Shown: piece by piece, positions 25,399 through 35,404 of the stretch | Numbering within the stretch: position 1 is the stretch's first letter | Layout of the letters: each line of letters opens with the position of its first letter | Assembly: GCA_944381365.1 (NCBI GenBank) | Contig: CALWKW010000006.1 | Location: forward strand, 1-64,000 | Length of the DNA: 64,000 bases | Direction: 5' to 3' | DNA from: an uncultured Christensenellaceae bacterium | GTDB lineage: Bacteria; Bacillota; Clostridia; Christensenellales; UBA3700 | Made by a program: the position numbers and the translations under genes | The notes under the pieces: model-generated | Told to the model about the DNA's origin: nothing | The model's input: only the letters and a program-made list of their open reading frames with translations | Databases searched by the model: none

Positions 25399-27093
25399 TC
25401 AGGTGACAGTATAAATTATACGCTTGTATTCATCAAGACTCGTCACACCTTTATGAACGAGTTCTCTCAAGCTGTCTGCCAAGAACACCGCTCCGTTTTT
25501 GATAGCTTCTGTTCTGATTTCGTCTGTTCCCTTGCCCGCTGTAATCATCTTTTTCATATTGTGGTCAAGTTCGACTATTTCGTAGACAGCTATACGACCG
25601 CTGTACCCCGAATTGTTGCATTCAGGACAGCCTACCGGCTCGTATATATCTTTTATCGTCATATCCTCAAGCAAGTTTTGGTCCGTATTGTCTGCGGGAC
25701 GCTTTTTCTTGCAATAAGGACAAAGTCTTTTTACAAGTCGCTGAGCTATAATAGCATTGACTGAAGCAGATACCAAATAAGGAGGTATTCCCATATCAAT
25801 CAAACGAACTATCGTAGCGATTGAGTCATTGGTGTGCAGTGTGGACAATACCAAGTGACCTGTGATAGCGGCACGAGTAGCGATTTCTGCGGTCTCGTAG
25901 TCACGAATTTCTCCGACCATTATTACATCAGGGTCCTGACGCAAAAGCGATCTCAAGGCACTTGCAAAGGTAAGTCCTGCTTTCGAGTTTGTTTGTACCT
26001 GATTGACACCCATCATTTGTTTTTCGACAGGGTCTTCAACGGTAGTGATATTTATATTAGGTTGTCTCAACTTATTGAGTACCGCATACAATGTAGTTGA
26101 TTTACCTGAACCCGTAGGACCTGTAACCAATATAATTCCATTGGGGGCACTCAATATATGATTGAATTTTTCGATATTTTCTTTGCTCATACCGAGCTGT
26201 TCGAATGACAAAAGATTTTCGCCGCCGGTATTGAGTAGACGCATAACGCACTTTTCGCCGTAAATTGTGGGAAGCGTGCTCACACGAAGGTCTACTTTGA
26301 ATTCGTCTGTGATATAAGCAAATCTGCCGTCCTGAGGCACACGCTTTTCTGCGATATTCATACCCGACAAAATCTTGATACGGGATATGATGCTGTTGAG
26401 GGAACTTGCGGCAAGTCTCATGGATTCAACAAGGTCGCCGTCAATACGCATACGAATGATTACTTCTTTCTCAAACGGCTCGATGTGAATATCTGATACC
26501 TGACGGAGATATGCTTGATGTACAAGGTTGTTGACAAGTTTTACGACAGGAGTGTTGTTTACGCTTGTCTCGATTTCATCCATCTTCTTTGTCGTATCGC
26601 TCGACATAACATTGATGGTCTGCTGTACATCTTCTTGTTCTTCATGATAGAAAAGCTCTACATTCTTGTAATATCTTTCGATAGCATTCATAATACGCTC
26701 TTTTGTAGATAATACAATGATGGTCTCCATCTTCGAGCTCATCTTGATGTCTTCGAGTACGCCCATTTCTTCAGGATTGGAAATAGCAACTACTATCTTG
26801 TTGCTGCGGATATCGATAGGCATCAATTCGTATCTTCTTGAGAGAGTTTCGGGAACCAATTTAAGTACTTCAGGACGCTTTACTACCAATTCCTTGTTGA
26901 TAAACTGGCAATCCATACGCTCGGCATAAGCCTCGAGCAACTGGTCCTCATTGAGGATGCCACGGGATATGAGTATTTGTCCTATTTCTTCATCGGGATG
27001 ACTTCTCTGCCAACGCTTTGCGTCATTGAGTTGTTCTTGTTTTATAACCTTATTGTTGAGAAGAATTTCCCAAATCGCTGAATTATTATCCAC
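25399..27093 (-). CDS. pilB: Type IV pilus assembly ATPase PilB/GspE
   Basis: The 564-residue secretion ATPase powers pilus extension from the cytoplasm. It has an N-terminal GspE/MshEN-type domain, Walker A (GPTGSGKST, near 328), Walker B (DPDVIMVGEIRD, near 391) and the tetracysteine zinc motif of PilB/GspE (CPYC...CPEC, about 455-490). The start is GTG, set by GGAGG seven bases upstream. It is the only such ATPase in the operon; there is no PilT retraction ATPase. Confidence 0.95.
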   Translation of the reverse strand: MDNNSAIWEILLNNKVIKQEQLNDAKRWQRSHPDEEIGQILISRGILNEDQLLEAYAERMDCQFINKELVVKRPEVLKLVPETLSRRYELMPIDIRSNKIVVAISNPEEMGVLEDIKMSSKMETIIVLSTKERIMNAIERYYKNVELFYHEEQEDVQQTINVMSSDTTKKMDEIETSVNNTPVVKLVNNLVHQAYLRQVSDIHIEPFEKEVIIRMRIDGDLVESMRLAASSLNSIISRIKILSGMNIAEKRVPQDGRFAYITDEFKVDLRVSTLPTIYGEKCVMRLLNTGGENLLSFEQLGMSKENIEKFNHILSAPNGIILVTGPTGSGKSTTLYAVLNKLRQPNINITTVEDPVEKQMMGVNQVQTNSKAGLTFASALRSLLRQDPDVIMVGEIRDYETAEIATRAAITGHLVLSTLHTNDSIATIVRLIDMGIPPYLVSASVNAIIAQRLVKRLCPYCKKKRPADNTDQNLLEDMTIKDIYEPVGCPECNNSGYSGRIAVYEIVELDHNMKKMITAGKGTDEIRTEAIKNGAVFLADSLRELVHKGVTSLDEYKRIIYTVT

Positions 27094-27245
27094 TAATCTC
27101 CCTCCTTGTATATAAATTATATTACATTTTATTTACACTGTCAATATGCAATTTTCAAAAATATAAAAATATATATATTTATGTTATTTTTTTAACTATG
27201 TTATAAAATAATAATATAATTTGAGTACGCATTTATATTAATATA

Positions 27246-28271
27246 TTAAAAACCGAGTAGTTTTGTATAGGCATTAATTATTAAATCGCCAAAATAGATA
27301 GTTATAATACTAGCAAGCACAATAAAAGGTCCGAAAGGTATAGCTTTGCCTTTGGGGATATCGTCTTCATCCTCATCTTCATCTGAGTTTTCCTTCTCCG
27401 ATTGAGACTCATTTGCGATAGTATCCCTTTCTTCTTCCTGACAGCTTTCAGACTTAATATCCTTAGCTTCCTGATCATTTACAAAATTGTTTTCTGAAGT
27501 TTGATTTTCGCTATCGTCAATATTTATAGAATTTATCTTTTCTTCTGATGACTTTTCATCTTCGACTATCTCATCGCTCAAAGAGTTTTCGCTATCGCTA
27601 TTCTCTTCATCGTCTTGAGCTTTTTTCTTTTGGATTATCATATAAATTACCGAAAAAATACCGCCGACTATTACAGATATTAAAAAAATCAAGAGTATTT
27701 TTTGCCAGCCGAAAAGCAAACCGAGTACAAAATAAAGCTTTACATCACCAAGTCCCATGCCGCCGAAAAGTGCGATTATGAGCATAGGAATACTTATACA
27801 CACGCAGCCTATAAGTTTTGATTGCCACGAAACACCCGATATAGGGAAAAATGTGATAAGTCCTAAAAGCAAAATAGTGATATTGCTTGAATCGGGAATC
27901 TCGAATGTATCGAAGTCTATCATTGCTATTACAATAAGCACCGATACCAAGATATCGTATATAAGCGTCATCCAGCTAATACCGAATACTGCAAAATTGA
28001 CTATCCAAAGAATGCAGTTGAGAAGCTCGATTACAGGATATCTCAAAGAAATATGAGCTTTGCAATTTCTGCATTTGCCACGCAAAATTATATAACTTAA
28101 TACAGGAATATTGTCATAAGCCTTTATCTGTGCTCCGCAATTAGGACAAAAGGAGCGAGCTTTAGAAAAAAATTGCCCCTTGGGCAAGCGATAGATAACA
28201 ACATTCAAAAAACTACCTATCGCCAAACCCGTCAAGGCACTTAAAATATAAAACAAAACATTCAATCCCAT
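27246..28271 (-). CDS. pilD: Prepilin peptidase PilD with acidic cytoplasmic insert
   Basis: This is an aspartyl membrane protease that cleaves and N-methylates prepilins. The N-terminal methylase domain keeps the four zinc cysteines (C42, C45, C67, C70). The catalytic aspartates are D119 and D176, the latter in GMGLGD. Unusually, residues about 215-305 are an Asp/Glu/Ser-rich stretch inserted before the last span (KAIPFGPF), where family members normally have a few residues. It lies between the minor pilin genes and pilB. Confidence 0.93.
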   Translation of the reverse strand: MGLNVLFYILSALTGLAIGSFLNVVIYRLPKGQFFSKARSFCPNCGAQIKAYDNIPVLSYIILRGKCRNCKAHISLRYPVIELLNCILWIVNFAVFGISWMTLIYDILVSVLIVIAMIDFDTFEIPDSSNITILLLGLITFFPISGVSWQSKLIGCVCISIPMLIIALFGGMGLGDVKLYFVLGLLFGWQKILLIFLISVIVGGIFSVIYMIIQKKKAQDDEENSDSENSLSDEIVEDEKSSEEKINSINIDDSENQTSENNFVNDQEAKDIKSESCQEEERDTIANESQSEKENSDEDEDEDDIPKGKAIPFGPFIVLASIITIYFGDLIINAYTKLLGF

Positions 28272-28317
28272 AATTTTAACCCGTCATAAACTTTATTACA
28301 ATTCTTGCCGCCGAAAA

Positions 28318-28956
28318 TCAGTTGTAATAGCAAACAAAATTGTTTTGTCCTTCAAATACTACTTCCAATTCGTTTTTCTCTACATTCAAAAGATTTATAG
28401 TCTCTTTTCCCGATGCTTTAAGATTTAGATTGTCATCGAAGATATAGATATTTATGCATACAGACAAGTACTTATCTTTTCTAGCATTATATACAGGCGA
28501 TATAGAAAATTGTGCTTTGTACTTATCGTAAGACTGCTCGTTGAGAAGAGGCTGACTGCCTACGGGCAATTTATTGCCTTGAGTATCTATATCGACAATT
28601 CCGTCAGGATTGCTGGGAAGGATGTATATTCTACCGTTGTAGAAAAATAAAGCATGGTGCGTTTTTAAAAGTTCGCTATCGATAGTCGTGCCATCGCTGT
28701 CGCTGTAAGGGGTAGCTTCTAAAGCTATATCCTGTACGGCATAAAGCTTTTGTTTGACTACCGCAAGCACCAAATCCTTTACATCGTCTGCCACAATAGT
28801 CTGCGAACCTCTAGAAAAAGTAAGACTTGCCGAATTGGTAATCAAAAATACTGATAAAGTCAGAATACTCATTATGGCAATGGAAACGAGCAGCTCTACC
28901 AAAGTAAAGCCTTTTTTCCATTTGTTTTTTGTCTTTCTCAACTTCTTTATCAACAT
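28318..28956 (-). CDS. Minor pilin/pseudopilin with class III signal peptide
   Basis: The leader (16 residues, ending WKKG) precedes FTLVELLVSIAI with E5. The 212-residue length and the Ser/Asn-rich hydrophilic part fit GspJ/ComGF-like minor pilins of the tip complex. It is in the pilus operon, downstream of two other prepilin-type genes. The precise subtype is an inference from size and order. Confidence 0.8.
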   Translation of the reverse strand: MLIKKLRKTKNKWKKGFTLVELLVSIAIMSILTLSVFLITNSASLTFSRGSQTIVADDVKDLVLAVVKQKLYAVQDIALEATPYSDSDGTTIDSELLKTHHALFFYNGRIYILPSNPDGIVDIDTQGNKLPVGSQPLLNEQSYDKYKAQFSISPVYNARKDKYLSVCINIYIFDDNLNLKASGKETINLLNVEKNELEVVFEGQNNFVCYYN

Positions 28957-29000
28957 ACTCTTTTCGCCCTCTTCACAATAATTGTCTTATCACAATTCAA

Positions 29001-29459
29001 TTACGGACCTACTACCGTAAAATCATCTTCGCCCTCAGCATTTGTCCTTCCCAGATAAATGGTATATTTGATACCGTTGGGGGAAGTATAAACAAGAAAA
29101 TCGCCTTTGAGCTGAGCCTTTATTTTTGAATTGTTGAGCTCTATCGTAAGATATTCTTCTCTGCCTTCATCCTCGTTATAAACTCTTACCGTGACACCGT
29201 TTGAGATGTTTACTTCTCCTGAGCCTATCTCGCCGGGGGTAGTAGAGTCCCCTTCGATCGCCTGAATGAGCAATTCTCTGTCTCTGTCGTACATAATCGA
29301 CATATTTACCATACGAGTGGATGTAAACATAAATGTCGAAAACATAAATGCCATCATAGAGAATATTGCCACACTGACGATAGCCTCCATCAAGGTGAAG
29401 CCTTTTTTGTGCTTTAAGAAAAACGATTTAATTTTGTTGAGTCTCTCTTGTCTTTTCAT
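29001..29459 (-). CDS. Minor pilin with class III signal peptide
   Basis: The leader of 20 residues ends in HKKG and is followed by FTLMEAIVSVAIF with E5, resembling GspI/PilV-type minor pilins. I start at the ATG at 29459, one base after the stop of the giant upstream gene; a TTG at 29477 is in frame but lies inside that gene. The near-contact of the two genes suggests translational coupling and a shared complex. Confidence 0.8.
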   Translation of the reverse strand: MKRQERLNKIKSFFLKHKKGFTLMEAIVSVAIFSMMAFMFSTFMFTSTRMVNMSIMYDRDRELLIQAIEGDSTTPGEIGSGEVNISNGVTVRVYNEDEGREEYLTIELNNSKIKAQLKGDFLVYTSPNGIKYTIYLGRTNAEGEDDFTVVGP

Positions 29460-29460
29460 A

Positions 29461-32400
29461 TTAATAATACCCCACAAAATCCCAAATTGCTACGCCGTAA
29501 GCATCGACTTCGTCAAAGCTGTTGCCATACTCGAACGAGCTGTCGGTAATAAGCGGCGGTTCAGTATTCGTATAAGAATACTTTGTGTAATTGTCAATAG
29601 TGATCTGATAATTAGACTCACTACCACTCATTATAAATCCTTTTACTGCAAGACTTCCTTCAGAGAAGCAATATCCTGCACTTGTAGTAGGAAGAGCATC
29701 GAGTGCTACATAGCTTTCAGGTGCATAAACAAAAGTGTTTTTGAGTATTGTTCCTGCTCCGAATCTCATAGTACTTACATCGTTTGAAATAATATACAAG
29801 CTGTCAGAGTGATTTGTCACGCCCTCGAGATTGTGTATTTCGCCTATATTGCAATTCAAACCGGTCAACAAATGAGGATTCGTCATGCTATATGTATTGT
29901 TTGAACCATACAGATACAAGAAGGTCATATGTCCGCCTTTCAGAATAATGTCGCAATTATTTCCTAGCTGCAAACCTTCATTGAATTTGATATGCAAGTT
30001 GGCACCGATAGAATTGAATTCAAGTTTCATATTGTCGCTCAACAAAACTTTTGTAGTAAACTCAACGCTGGAATTTATTTCAATCGTAGTTCCGTCAATA
30101 TATCTTGCACCGCCCTTGCTTACCAAATCACTGAGATTTGCTGCCTGAATATATTGTACGGTACCAAGTTCTGTTGTGTTGGGATCTCCGTCAAGATCGG
30201 ACTTGGGAGCATTCCAAGCACGCATGTTTACTTCTTTGCTTTCCCATGATTCTTCATTAGGGAAACCTATTGTCAACAAATCGAGTCCGCCCTCATTATT
30301 GAGCTGGGTATTGTAAATAGCCTGATTATCGAATTTATTGAGCGAATAATTTTTTATTGCCTGAAGAGCACTTTCAAAAGTAGTACCGCCAAATGATTGA
30401 CCGGTAATTCTGCCTACTATGCTAGAAAGTCCGCTTATGATTTCGCTTTCCGATACTCTGGAGCCTGATGTCTTATTGTTGCTGTTTACACCGATAGTGC
30501 CCGAATAATATTTTACGGTATCGATATTTGTATCCTCGAGGTCAAGTACACCTGATCTGCTGTATACATTTCTTACGAGGACTGACTTTTCTCTGTTTTC
30601 CCATACCCAGTTTCCGACATTGTTACCCAAAAGATAACCGCCTTCTTCTGTATAAATATTCGTAAATACTATGTCATTGACTCTTGTATCTGCGAGATAT
30701 TGTCCTTTCTGGCTTTGTGCGATAGATACTTTCTTTGCGATAATATTGTCTACCTCAAGATACGAGCATCTCTGAGGTCCTGTCCATACATCCATATCTC
30801 CGCTGTATGTTCGCCTTAAGTTGAGGAATAAATAACCGTTTACGACCAAATCGCCATAGACATCTATTTTTTCAGTATTATGACTATCGAATGCAGATGA
30901 TGTCCATTTTGCCACATTGACAATTGTATTGACATTTGAATAATATGTTCCGACAATACTTGAGTTTGTAATATTTACGCCTTTATCCGCATTTGCGTAA
31001 TACTGTTCATCGCTTATTACATTGACATTATTGTAGCCTCTTGCATTTTCATTGGGTGTGCCGTCAGAATTCAATCCTGCTACGATAACATTACCGCCTG
31101 TTATTGCCTGTGTAGGTCCGTTGTATGTAAAGTTGTCATGCTCATAATAAACTCTGTCATATACATTGCCTTGCAAAGGGAAAAGCGAGCCGAAAAGATT
31201 TTGACCCATTCCTTTGGGATTATTGTCATAAACAGTAAGGTCATCGCCATAAATCTGACACCAGTCCATCTGCATATTCGAGCCTCTGAAATAAATGTTT
31301 CCGAATACTGTGGTATCGAAAAGATAGAGATTGTCGCCATTGCAATATATATCGCCCACGATGACAGAGCTTGAAATCTGCAAATCGCCTTGAACCATGA
31401 CATCTCCGTAAATCGTCACATTTCTCGAATAGTCTATATCGTCACCAAGGCCTCTGCCCATATAACAGAATCCGTCAATTATAAGATCGTCAAGAGCATA
31501 GATGTTGTTTTTGATGCCGGCATAAGCATTTTCTGTATTGAATGAATCGAGGTTTTCTATTCTCGCTTCCTTCCACAGCCAAATATCGCCGTTTATTCTC
31601 ATCTTTGTTTTTTCGATAGGAGCTTTTGCCGAATTTGCGTGGTCGAAGAATACGTCTGTGTTGAAATTATGCTCTACATATCCGTCACTATCATAATTGC
31701 CGTTTGCATCATACTTATAATAGTTGTTTGTCTGTTTTCTGTGAGTATCATAGTTCCATGTCATGTAATTTTCTTTATCGCCTTGATCCTTATCCCAAAG
31801 TCCTAGCAAAGCACGGGACTGAACATACATATCGCCGTTCAAAATTGTGCCCACCTGCGTACCATTGCTTGCAGAGCCTGAGAAAAGATAAATCTCTGCC
31901 CAATCCGCAGGATATAGATTGCCGTTGTCAGCTCTTAAAGGATAATTGTTGACATCAAATTCTTTGGTATGACCTTTAAGTGTCGTATTTCCGTCATATA
32001 CCTGAACATTGCTGTAATAGTCTTTGAGTTCCTGATTTTCGGCAAGTCCGTCAATAATATTGCCGTTGGCATCTCTCACATAATCTCCGGGGGTGGTGAT
32101 TGTTATATTGCCGTTTACGGTATCGCCGACCATACTTACAATAGGATTTGACCAGCAGAAGCTGTTTGCAAAAATCTTTTTGAGTTCTTCTGCACCTTTG
32201 CTTGTTTTTGCAATACGCATTCTTATAGTGCTGGTATAACCTCTGTATGTAGCCACTGCCTCAAGGCTCATCTCTGTGCATTCCTCATTGGTGTATCTTA
32301 CTCTTAAGTCGCAAGTACCCATAAGGTTGGTAAAAAGTCCTTCTGTATAGATTACAGAAGAAGGAGATAAGTCGCCGGTCGTAATAAGTCCTGAGGCACC

Positions 32401-32727
32401 GCCTACTTTTCCCACATTGCAATATACCTGTGTGATATCTGCATCGGGATTATTCTTTATTTCTTCATACTTTGCATAAAGCACATTGTTTATTACTTCA
32501 AAAGCTTCATCGCTGTCATACAGCAGATCTGCGAGAGCATTTGCCGCAGATTCTGCCGTATAATAAGCTTGTTGTTTGCATACTCTGGAGTAAGAATAGT
32601 TGAACGAACGCATAGCAATAGTAGTGAACATAGTGCCCATTACCACAAGCATTGCGATAGATACCAAAACTACCATAAGCGACATACCTTTTTTAGAACG
32701 CTTAAACAATTTTTTCCATCTATTCAT
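29461..32727 (-). CDS. Giant PilX/GspK-like pilus protein with beta-helix-like ectodomain
   Basis: The N-terminus (leader ending SKKG, then MSLMVVLVSIAML) is a PilX-type prepilin helix. It lacks E5, as in GspK-type subunits that cap a pilus. The remaining 1050 or so residues are far larger than usual PilX proteins (150-250). Around residues 410-500 and 600-690, short strand-turn units of the type GDVxVxGDLxI recur, as in right-handed beta-helices or polymer-forming repeats. It is likely an exposed tip protein, perhaps an adhesin; the binding target is unknown. It sits between pilO and two minor pilins, so all three may form the tip. Confidence 0.75.
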   Translation of the reverse strand: MNRWKKLFKRSKKGMSLMVVLVSIAMLVVMGTMFTTIAMRSFNYSYSRVCKQQAYYTAESAANALADLLYDSDEAFEVINNVLYAKYEEIKNNPDADITQVYCNVGKVGGASGLITTGDLSPSSVIYTEGLFTNLMGTCDLRVRYTNEECTEMSLEAVATYRGYTSTIRMRIAKTSKGAEELKKIFANSFCWSNPIVSMVGDTVNGNITITTPGDYVRDANGNIIDGLAENQELKDYYSNVQVYDGNTTLKGHTKEFDVNNYPLRADNGNLYPADWAEIYLFSGSASNGTQVGTILNGDMYVQSRALLGLWDKDQGDKENYMTWNYDTHRKQTNNYYKYDANGNYDSDGYVEHNFNTDVFFDHANSAKAPIEKTKMRINGDIWLWKEARIENLDSFNTENAYAGIKNNIYALDDLIIDGFCYMGRGLGDDIDYSRNVTIYGDVMVQGDLQISSSVIVGDIYCNGDNLYLFDTTVFGNIYFRGSNMQMDWCQIYGDDLTVYDNNPKGMGQNLFGSLFPLQGNVYDRVYYEHDNFTYNGPTQAITGGNVIVAGLNSDGTPNENARGYNNVNVISDEQYYANADKGVNITNSSIVGTYYSNVNTIVNVAKWTSSAFDSHNTEKIDVYGDLVVNGYLFLNLRRTYSGDMDVWTGPQRCSYLEVDNIIAKKVSIAQSQKGQYLADTRVNDIVFTNIYTEEGGYLLGNNVGNWVWENREKSVLVRNVYSRSGVLDLEDTNIDTVKYYSGTIGVNSNNKTSGSRVSESEIISGLSSIVGRITGQSFGGTTFESALQAIKNYSLNKFDNQAIYNTQLNNEGGLDLLTIGFPNEESWESKEVNMRAWNAPKSDLDGDPNTTELGTVQYIQAANLSDLVSKGGARYIDGTTIEINSSVEFTTKVLLSDNMKLEFNSIGANLHIKFNEGLQLGNNCDIILKGGHMTFLYLYGSNNTYSMTNPHLLTGLNCNIGEIHNLEGVTNHSDSLYIISNDVSTMRFGAGTILKNTFVYAPESYVALDALPTTSAGYCFSEGSLAVKGFIMSGSESNYQITIDNYTKYSYTNTEPPLITDSSFEYGNSFDEVDAYGVAIWDFVGYY

Positions 32728-32797
32728 CGACTATTTTTCCTCCCTTTTATAAATGCAACAAGAAAATGCTTTATATGTGTCACGAATTTATATTAGA

Positions 32798-33802
32798 TTA
32801 TACTATTGTAATCGTGACATAGCTTACATTATCTTTTAATTCTGACTTGAAATAACCTTGTTTTTTATCGCCCACTGCTCTTACAAAGATATTGTGCTGA
32901 CCTGCTTCGAGCTGACCTGCTTTCAATGTGATAGAAAGCTGACCGGAATTGGTAGAAGGAGTCAAAGTGCTGTTGGGGATAACTGTGAAGTATGCTTTTC
33001 CCGACTCATCAAATTGTACGGTATAAAGCTCGTACTTGACTGTTCCGTTTATTACATTGCCATCGATATCCTTTTCTACGGCATTGAATTTGATTGTCAT
33101 ACCGTCATTGCTTACGCCTTCTACATCGGCAAGCAACTTAGGAAGCGTGTCTGTATTTACCTTAACTTGCATCATATATCTGATTGTAAAGTTGCCGTTG
33201 AAATATTCTACTTTGTTCTCGATAGGATTCTCGGGATCTTCGGGATTGTCTGTATAGTTTGTCTCAACATTGTAAATGACATTAATGTTTGAGATATACA
33301 TACTCTTATTTGTCTCTATCTCGTCAAGGAACGAGTAGATATTGTCGATATTCTCTGTTCTGTATGAAGTATTGCAATCTACATATTTTACTGCATAAGA
33401 AGCATTGATACCGTCATATTCGACATTTTGATATGTATCCACTATTTTCCAGCCCGATGTAGAATAATTTGTGAAATTATGTCTTTTGAAGAGCTCTATC
33501 ATTTTACGGTTGACATCGTAAATAATCTTTTCTTGATCTTCAGAAGGCTGGTCAAGTACGATATTGTTGTTTGAATAATAGAAATCCAACAATTCGTCAT
33601 ACTTTTTGTCTATGCTTGCCGTATTGATTGCCGCAAGTCTTGCATTGAGCACATCAACGGCCTCTTTCTTTTCTACTACTTCTTCTTTTATTGCGTCAAG
33701 CTGGTCATTGGCAGGCACGATTCCGTACATATAGAACACTGCCACAAAAATTACTACTGCCAGAATAACCAACATCATTTTATCTTTATTAGTAAGTGTC
33801 AT
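32798..33802 (-). CDS. pilO: PilO-like pilus alignment protein
   Basis: A single N-terminal membrane span (about residues 12-32) is followed by a coiled-coil (VVEKKEAVDVLNARL) and a large outer domain, the PilO plan. At 334 residues it is longer than typical PilO (about 200), with an extra C-terminal beta-rich part. The start at 33802 overlaps the pilN stop by four bases (ATGA) and follows GGGAGG, so the two are translationally coupled. Confidence 0.78.
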   Translation of the reverse strand: MTLTNKDKMMLVILAVVIFVAVFYMYGIVPANDQLDAIKEEVVEKKEAVDVLNARLAAINTASIDKKYDELLDFYYSNNNIVLDQPSEDQEKIIYDVNRKMIELFKRHNFTNYSTSGWKIVDTYQNVEYDGINASYAVKYVDCNTSYRTENIDNIYSFLDEIETNKSMYISNINVIYNVETNYTDNPEDPENPIENKVEYFNGNFTIRYMMQVKVNTDTLPKLLADVEGVSNDGMTIKFNAVEKDIDGNVINGTVKYELYTVQFDESGKAYFTVIPNSTLTPSTNSGQLSITLKAGQLEAGQHNIFVRAVGDKKQGYFKSELKDNVSYVTITIV

Positions 33803-34446
33803 ACGAAAGCCTCCCAATTAATATTGAATGACAAGTTCATGGAAATGGTATATTCAGTACCATCGCCTTCTACGGGCAAGCCGGGGAAGTTGTAAGCTAC
33901 ATTAGAAAAACGCTCTTTGTTTTTTCTAGACTCCTCGTTGTCCTGTACACCTGACATAAATTCTGCAAAAGCAAGTGCGTCCTCGTGATTTTTTGTCATA
34001 TATGACAAAGACACGCTGTTGTCAGAGATGCTTAAAGATTGAATGGAAATAGCAGGATCCAAGCCGCCGGCTGTCTCTGTATGAGTCTCTGCATAATTGA
34101 ACAACAAGTTGATAAAATCAGAACTCATTTTTATTCTTTGCTCTGCCGATTGGTTGGGATAAACTACGGAAATTACCTGACTTACTCTGTCGGTGTATTC
34201 CTGCTTTGTCTGAGCATATTGCTCTTCGAGTTTGACTATTTCGTCTTCTCTTTCGAGCTGTTTGTTGTACTCATCGATAAGATCTTGGTTTTTGGCAATT
34301 TCTACTTTTGCCGAAACAAACAAGAATACCATAATTCCTACAAGAGCTACCATGCCTACTGCGATAATAGCCGTCATGCTGGAAGAACTCTTTTTCTTGG
34401 TCGATTGATTTAAACTTTCTAATAGATTTATATCACGCTTTGCCAT
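33799..34446 (-). CDS. pilN: PilN-like pilus alignment protein
   Basis: The N-terminal INLLE motif (residues 5-9) is the conserved PilN segment that binds PilM. One membrane span (about 25-47) and a coiled-coil follow. The 215-residue length is normal. The start at 34446 is chosen because GAGGAGG lies just upstream and because the INLL motif should be near the N-terminus. It works between PilM and PilO as the inner-membrane alignment complex. Confidence 0.85.
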   Translation of the reverse strand: MAKRDINLLESLNQSTKKKSSSSMTAIIAVGMVALVGIMVFLFVSAKVEIAKNQDLIDEYNKQLEREDEIVKLEEQYAQTKQEYTDRVSQVISVVYPNQSAEQRIKMSSDFINLLFNYAETHTETAGGLDPAISIQSLSISDNSVSLSYMTKNHEDALAFAEFMSGVQDNEESRKNKERFSNVAYNFPGLPVEGDGTEYTISMNLSFNINWEAFV

Positions 34447-34457
34447 AACTTTCCTCC

Positions 34458-35384
34458 TCACCTCTTCAACATAGACAGATTCATAAGACCGCCTATTGTA
34501 CAGAAGAAATCGTTGTATTCTTCTATGCCTATACTCTCTACATTGTCAGGCAATTCGAGATTGAGTACATTGAGATTGTGCTTTTCTGCCACGGGTTTTC
34601 TGAGCAAGTCGAGTTTTTCCTCGGTACCTGCAAGAACGATATCGTTGAAATCGTTTTCGGGGAAACGCTTTTTATAAAGCTCGACAGCACTTCTTATAGT
34701 ATTCATTACATCATTTACGAAATACATCTTGTCATTTTTGAATTTCATGGACTGCATGGAAATTACGCTCTTTGACATCGAATACTTAAATTTCTTGTCC
34801 ACTATAAAGCTGATTACTATCGCACTTTCTCTTATCTCGACAAAAAGATAATTGTCAGGCAATCTATCTTGTATATATGCAAGATGCTTGAGTGTGCAAT
34901 TTTGTCCGATGTCTATGGATACGATATTACACATAAGAGTCTTTCCGAGTTTTTGCATATCGCCGAGGATTTTGTTGTCGACATAAGTGACGAATACTTT
35001 AGATTGTTTGAGTCCGTCAACTTTGTTTTCGTCTACTATGTAATCTACGGTGTTGTTTCTTGCGAGTTTTTCATCACTGAATATTTCGTTTTTAATCAAT
35101 GCGATTGTCTTTGCTCTGTTGAGAGTAGGCACCAACATTTCTCTGAACGATATATTGATATTGTCAAGTATAATTTTTACTTTTTTGTTTCTTACTTCTT
35201 CTCCGAGTTCTCTCAAAGCATTGATTACTACGGATTCGAGCTTTTCATAGCCCTTATCATCGGGTGAATCGAGATAATCGCTGGGCGTAGCTATTGAATA
35301 AAGACTGTTGATAACAACCTTTTTCTTAGAAGCACTGCCCTCGAGTATCTTTACGGTATCACCGCTCAAATGCAAAACATACAT
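34458..35384 (-). CDS. pilM: PilM-like actin-fold pilus protein
   Basis: The 308-residue cytoplasmic protein fits the actin-like PilM family in size, position and secondary-structure pattern (VEIRESAIVISFIVD in the second half). It binds the INLL peptide of PilN and links the alignment complex to the motor. The individual residues are divergent, so the call relies partly on the operon order pilC-pilM-pilN-pilO. The ribosome site GGAGG is ten bases from the ATG. Confidence 0.75.
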   Translation of the reverse strand: MYVLHLSGDTVKILEGSASKKKVVINSLYSIATPSDYLDSPDDKGYEKLESVVINALRELGEEVRNKKVKIILDNINISFREMLVPTLNRAKTIALIKNEIFSDEKLARNNTVDYIVDENKVDGLKQSKVFVTYVDNKILGDMQKLGKTLMCNIVSIDIGQNCTLKHLAYIQDRLPDNYLFVEIRESAIVISFIVDKKFKYSMSKSVISMQSMKFKNDKMYFVNDVMNTIRSAVELYKKRFPENDFNDIVLAGTEEKLDLLRKPVAEKHNLNVLNLELPDNVESIGIEEYNDFFCTIGGLMNLSMLKR

Positions 35385-35404
35385 CTATTCATTTCCTCCT
35401 TGTC

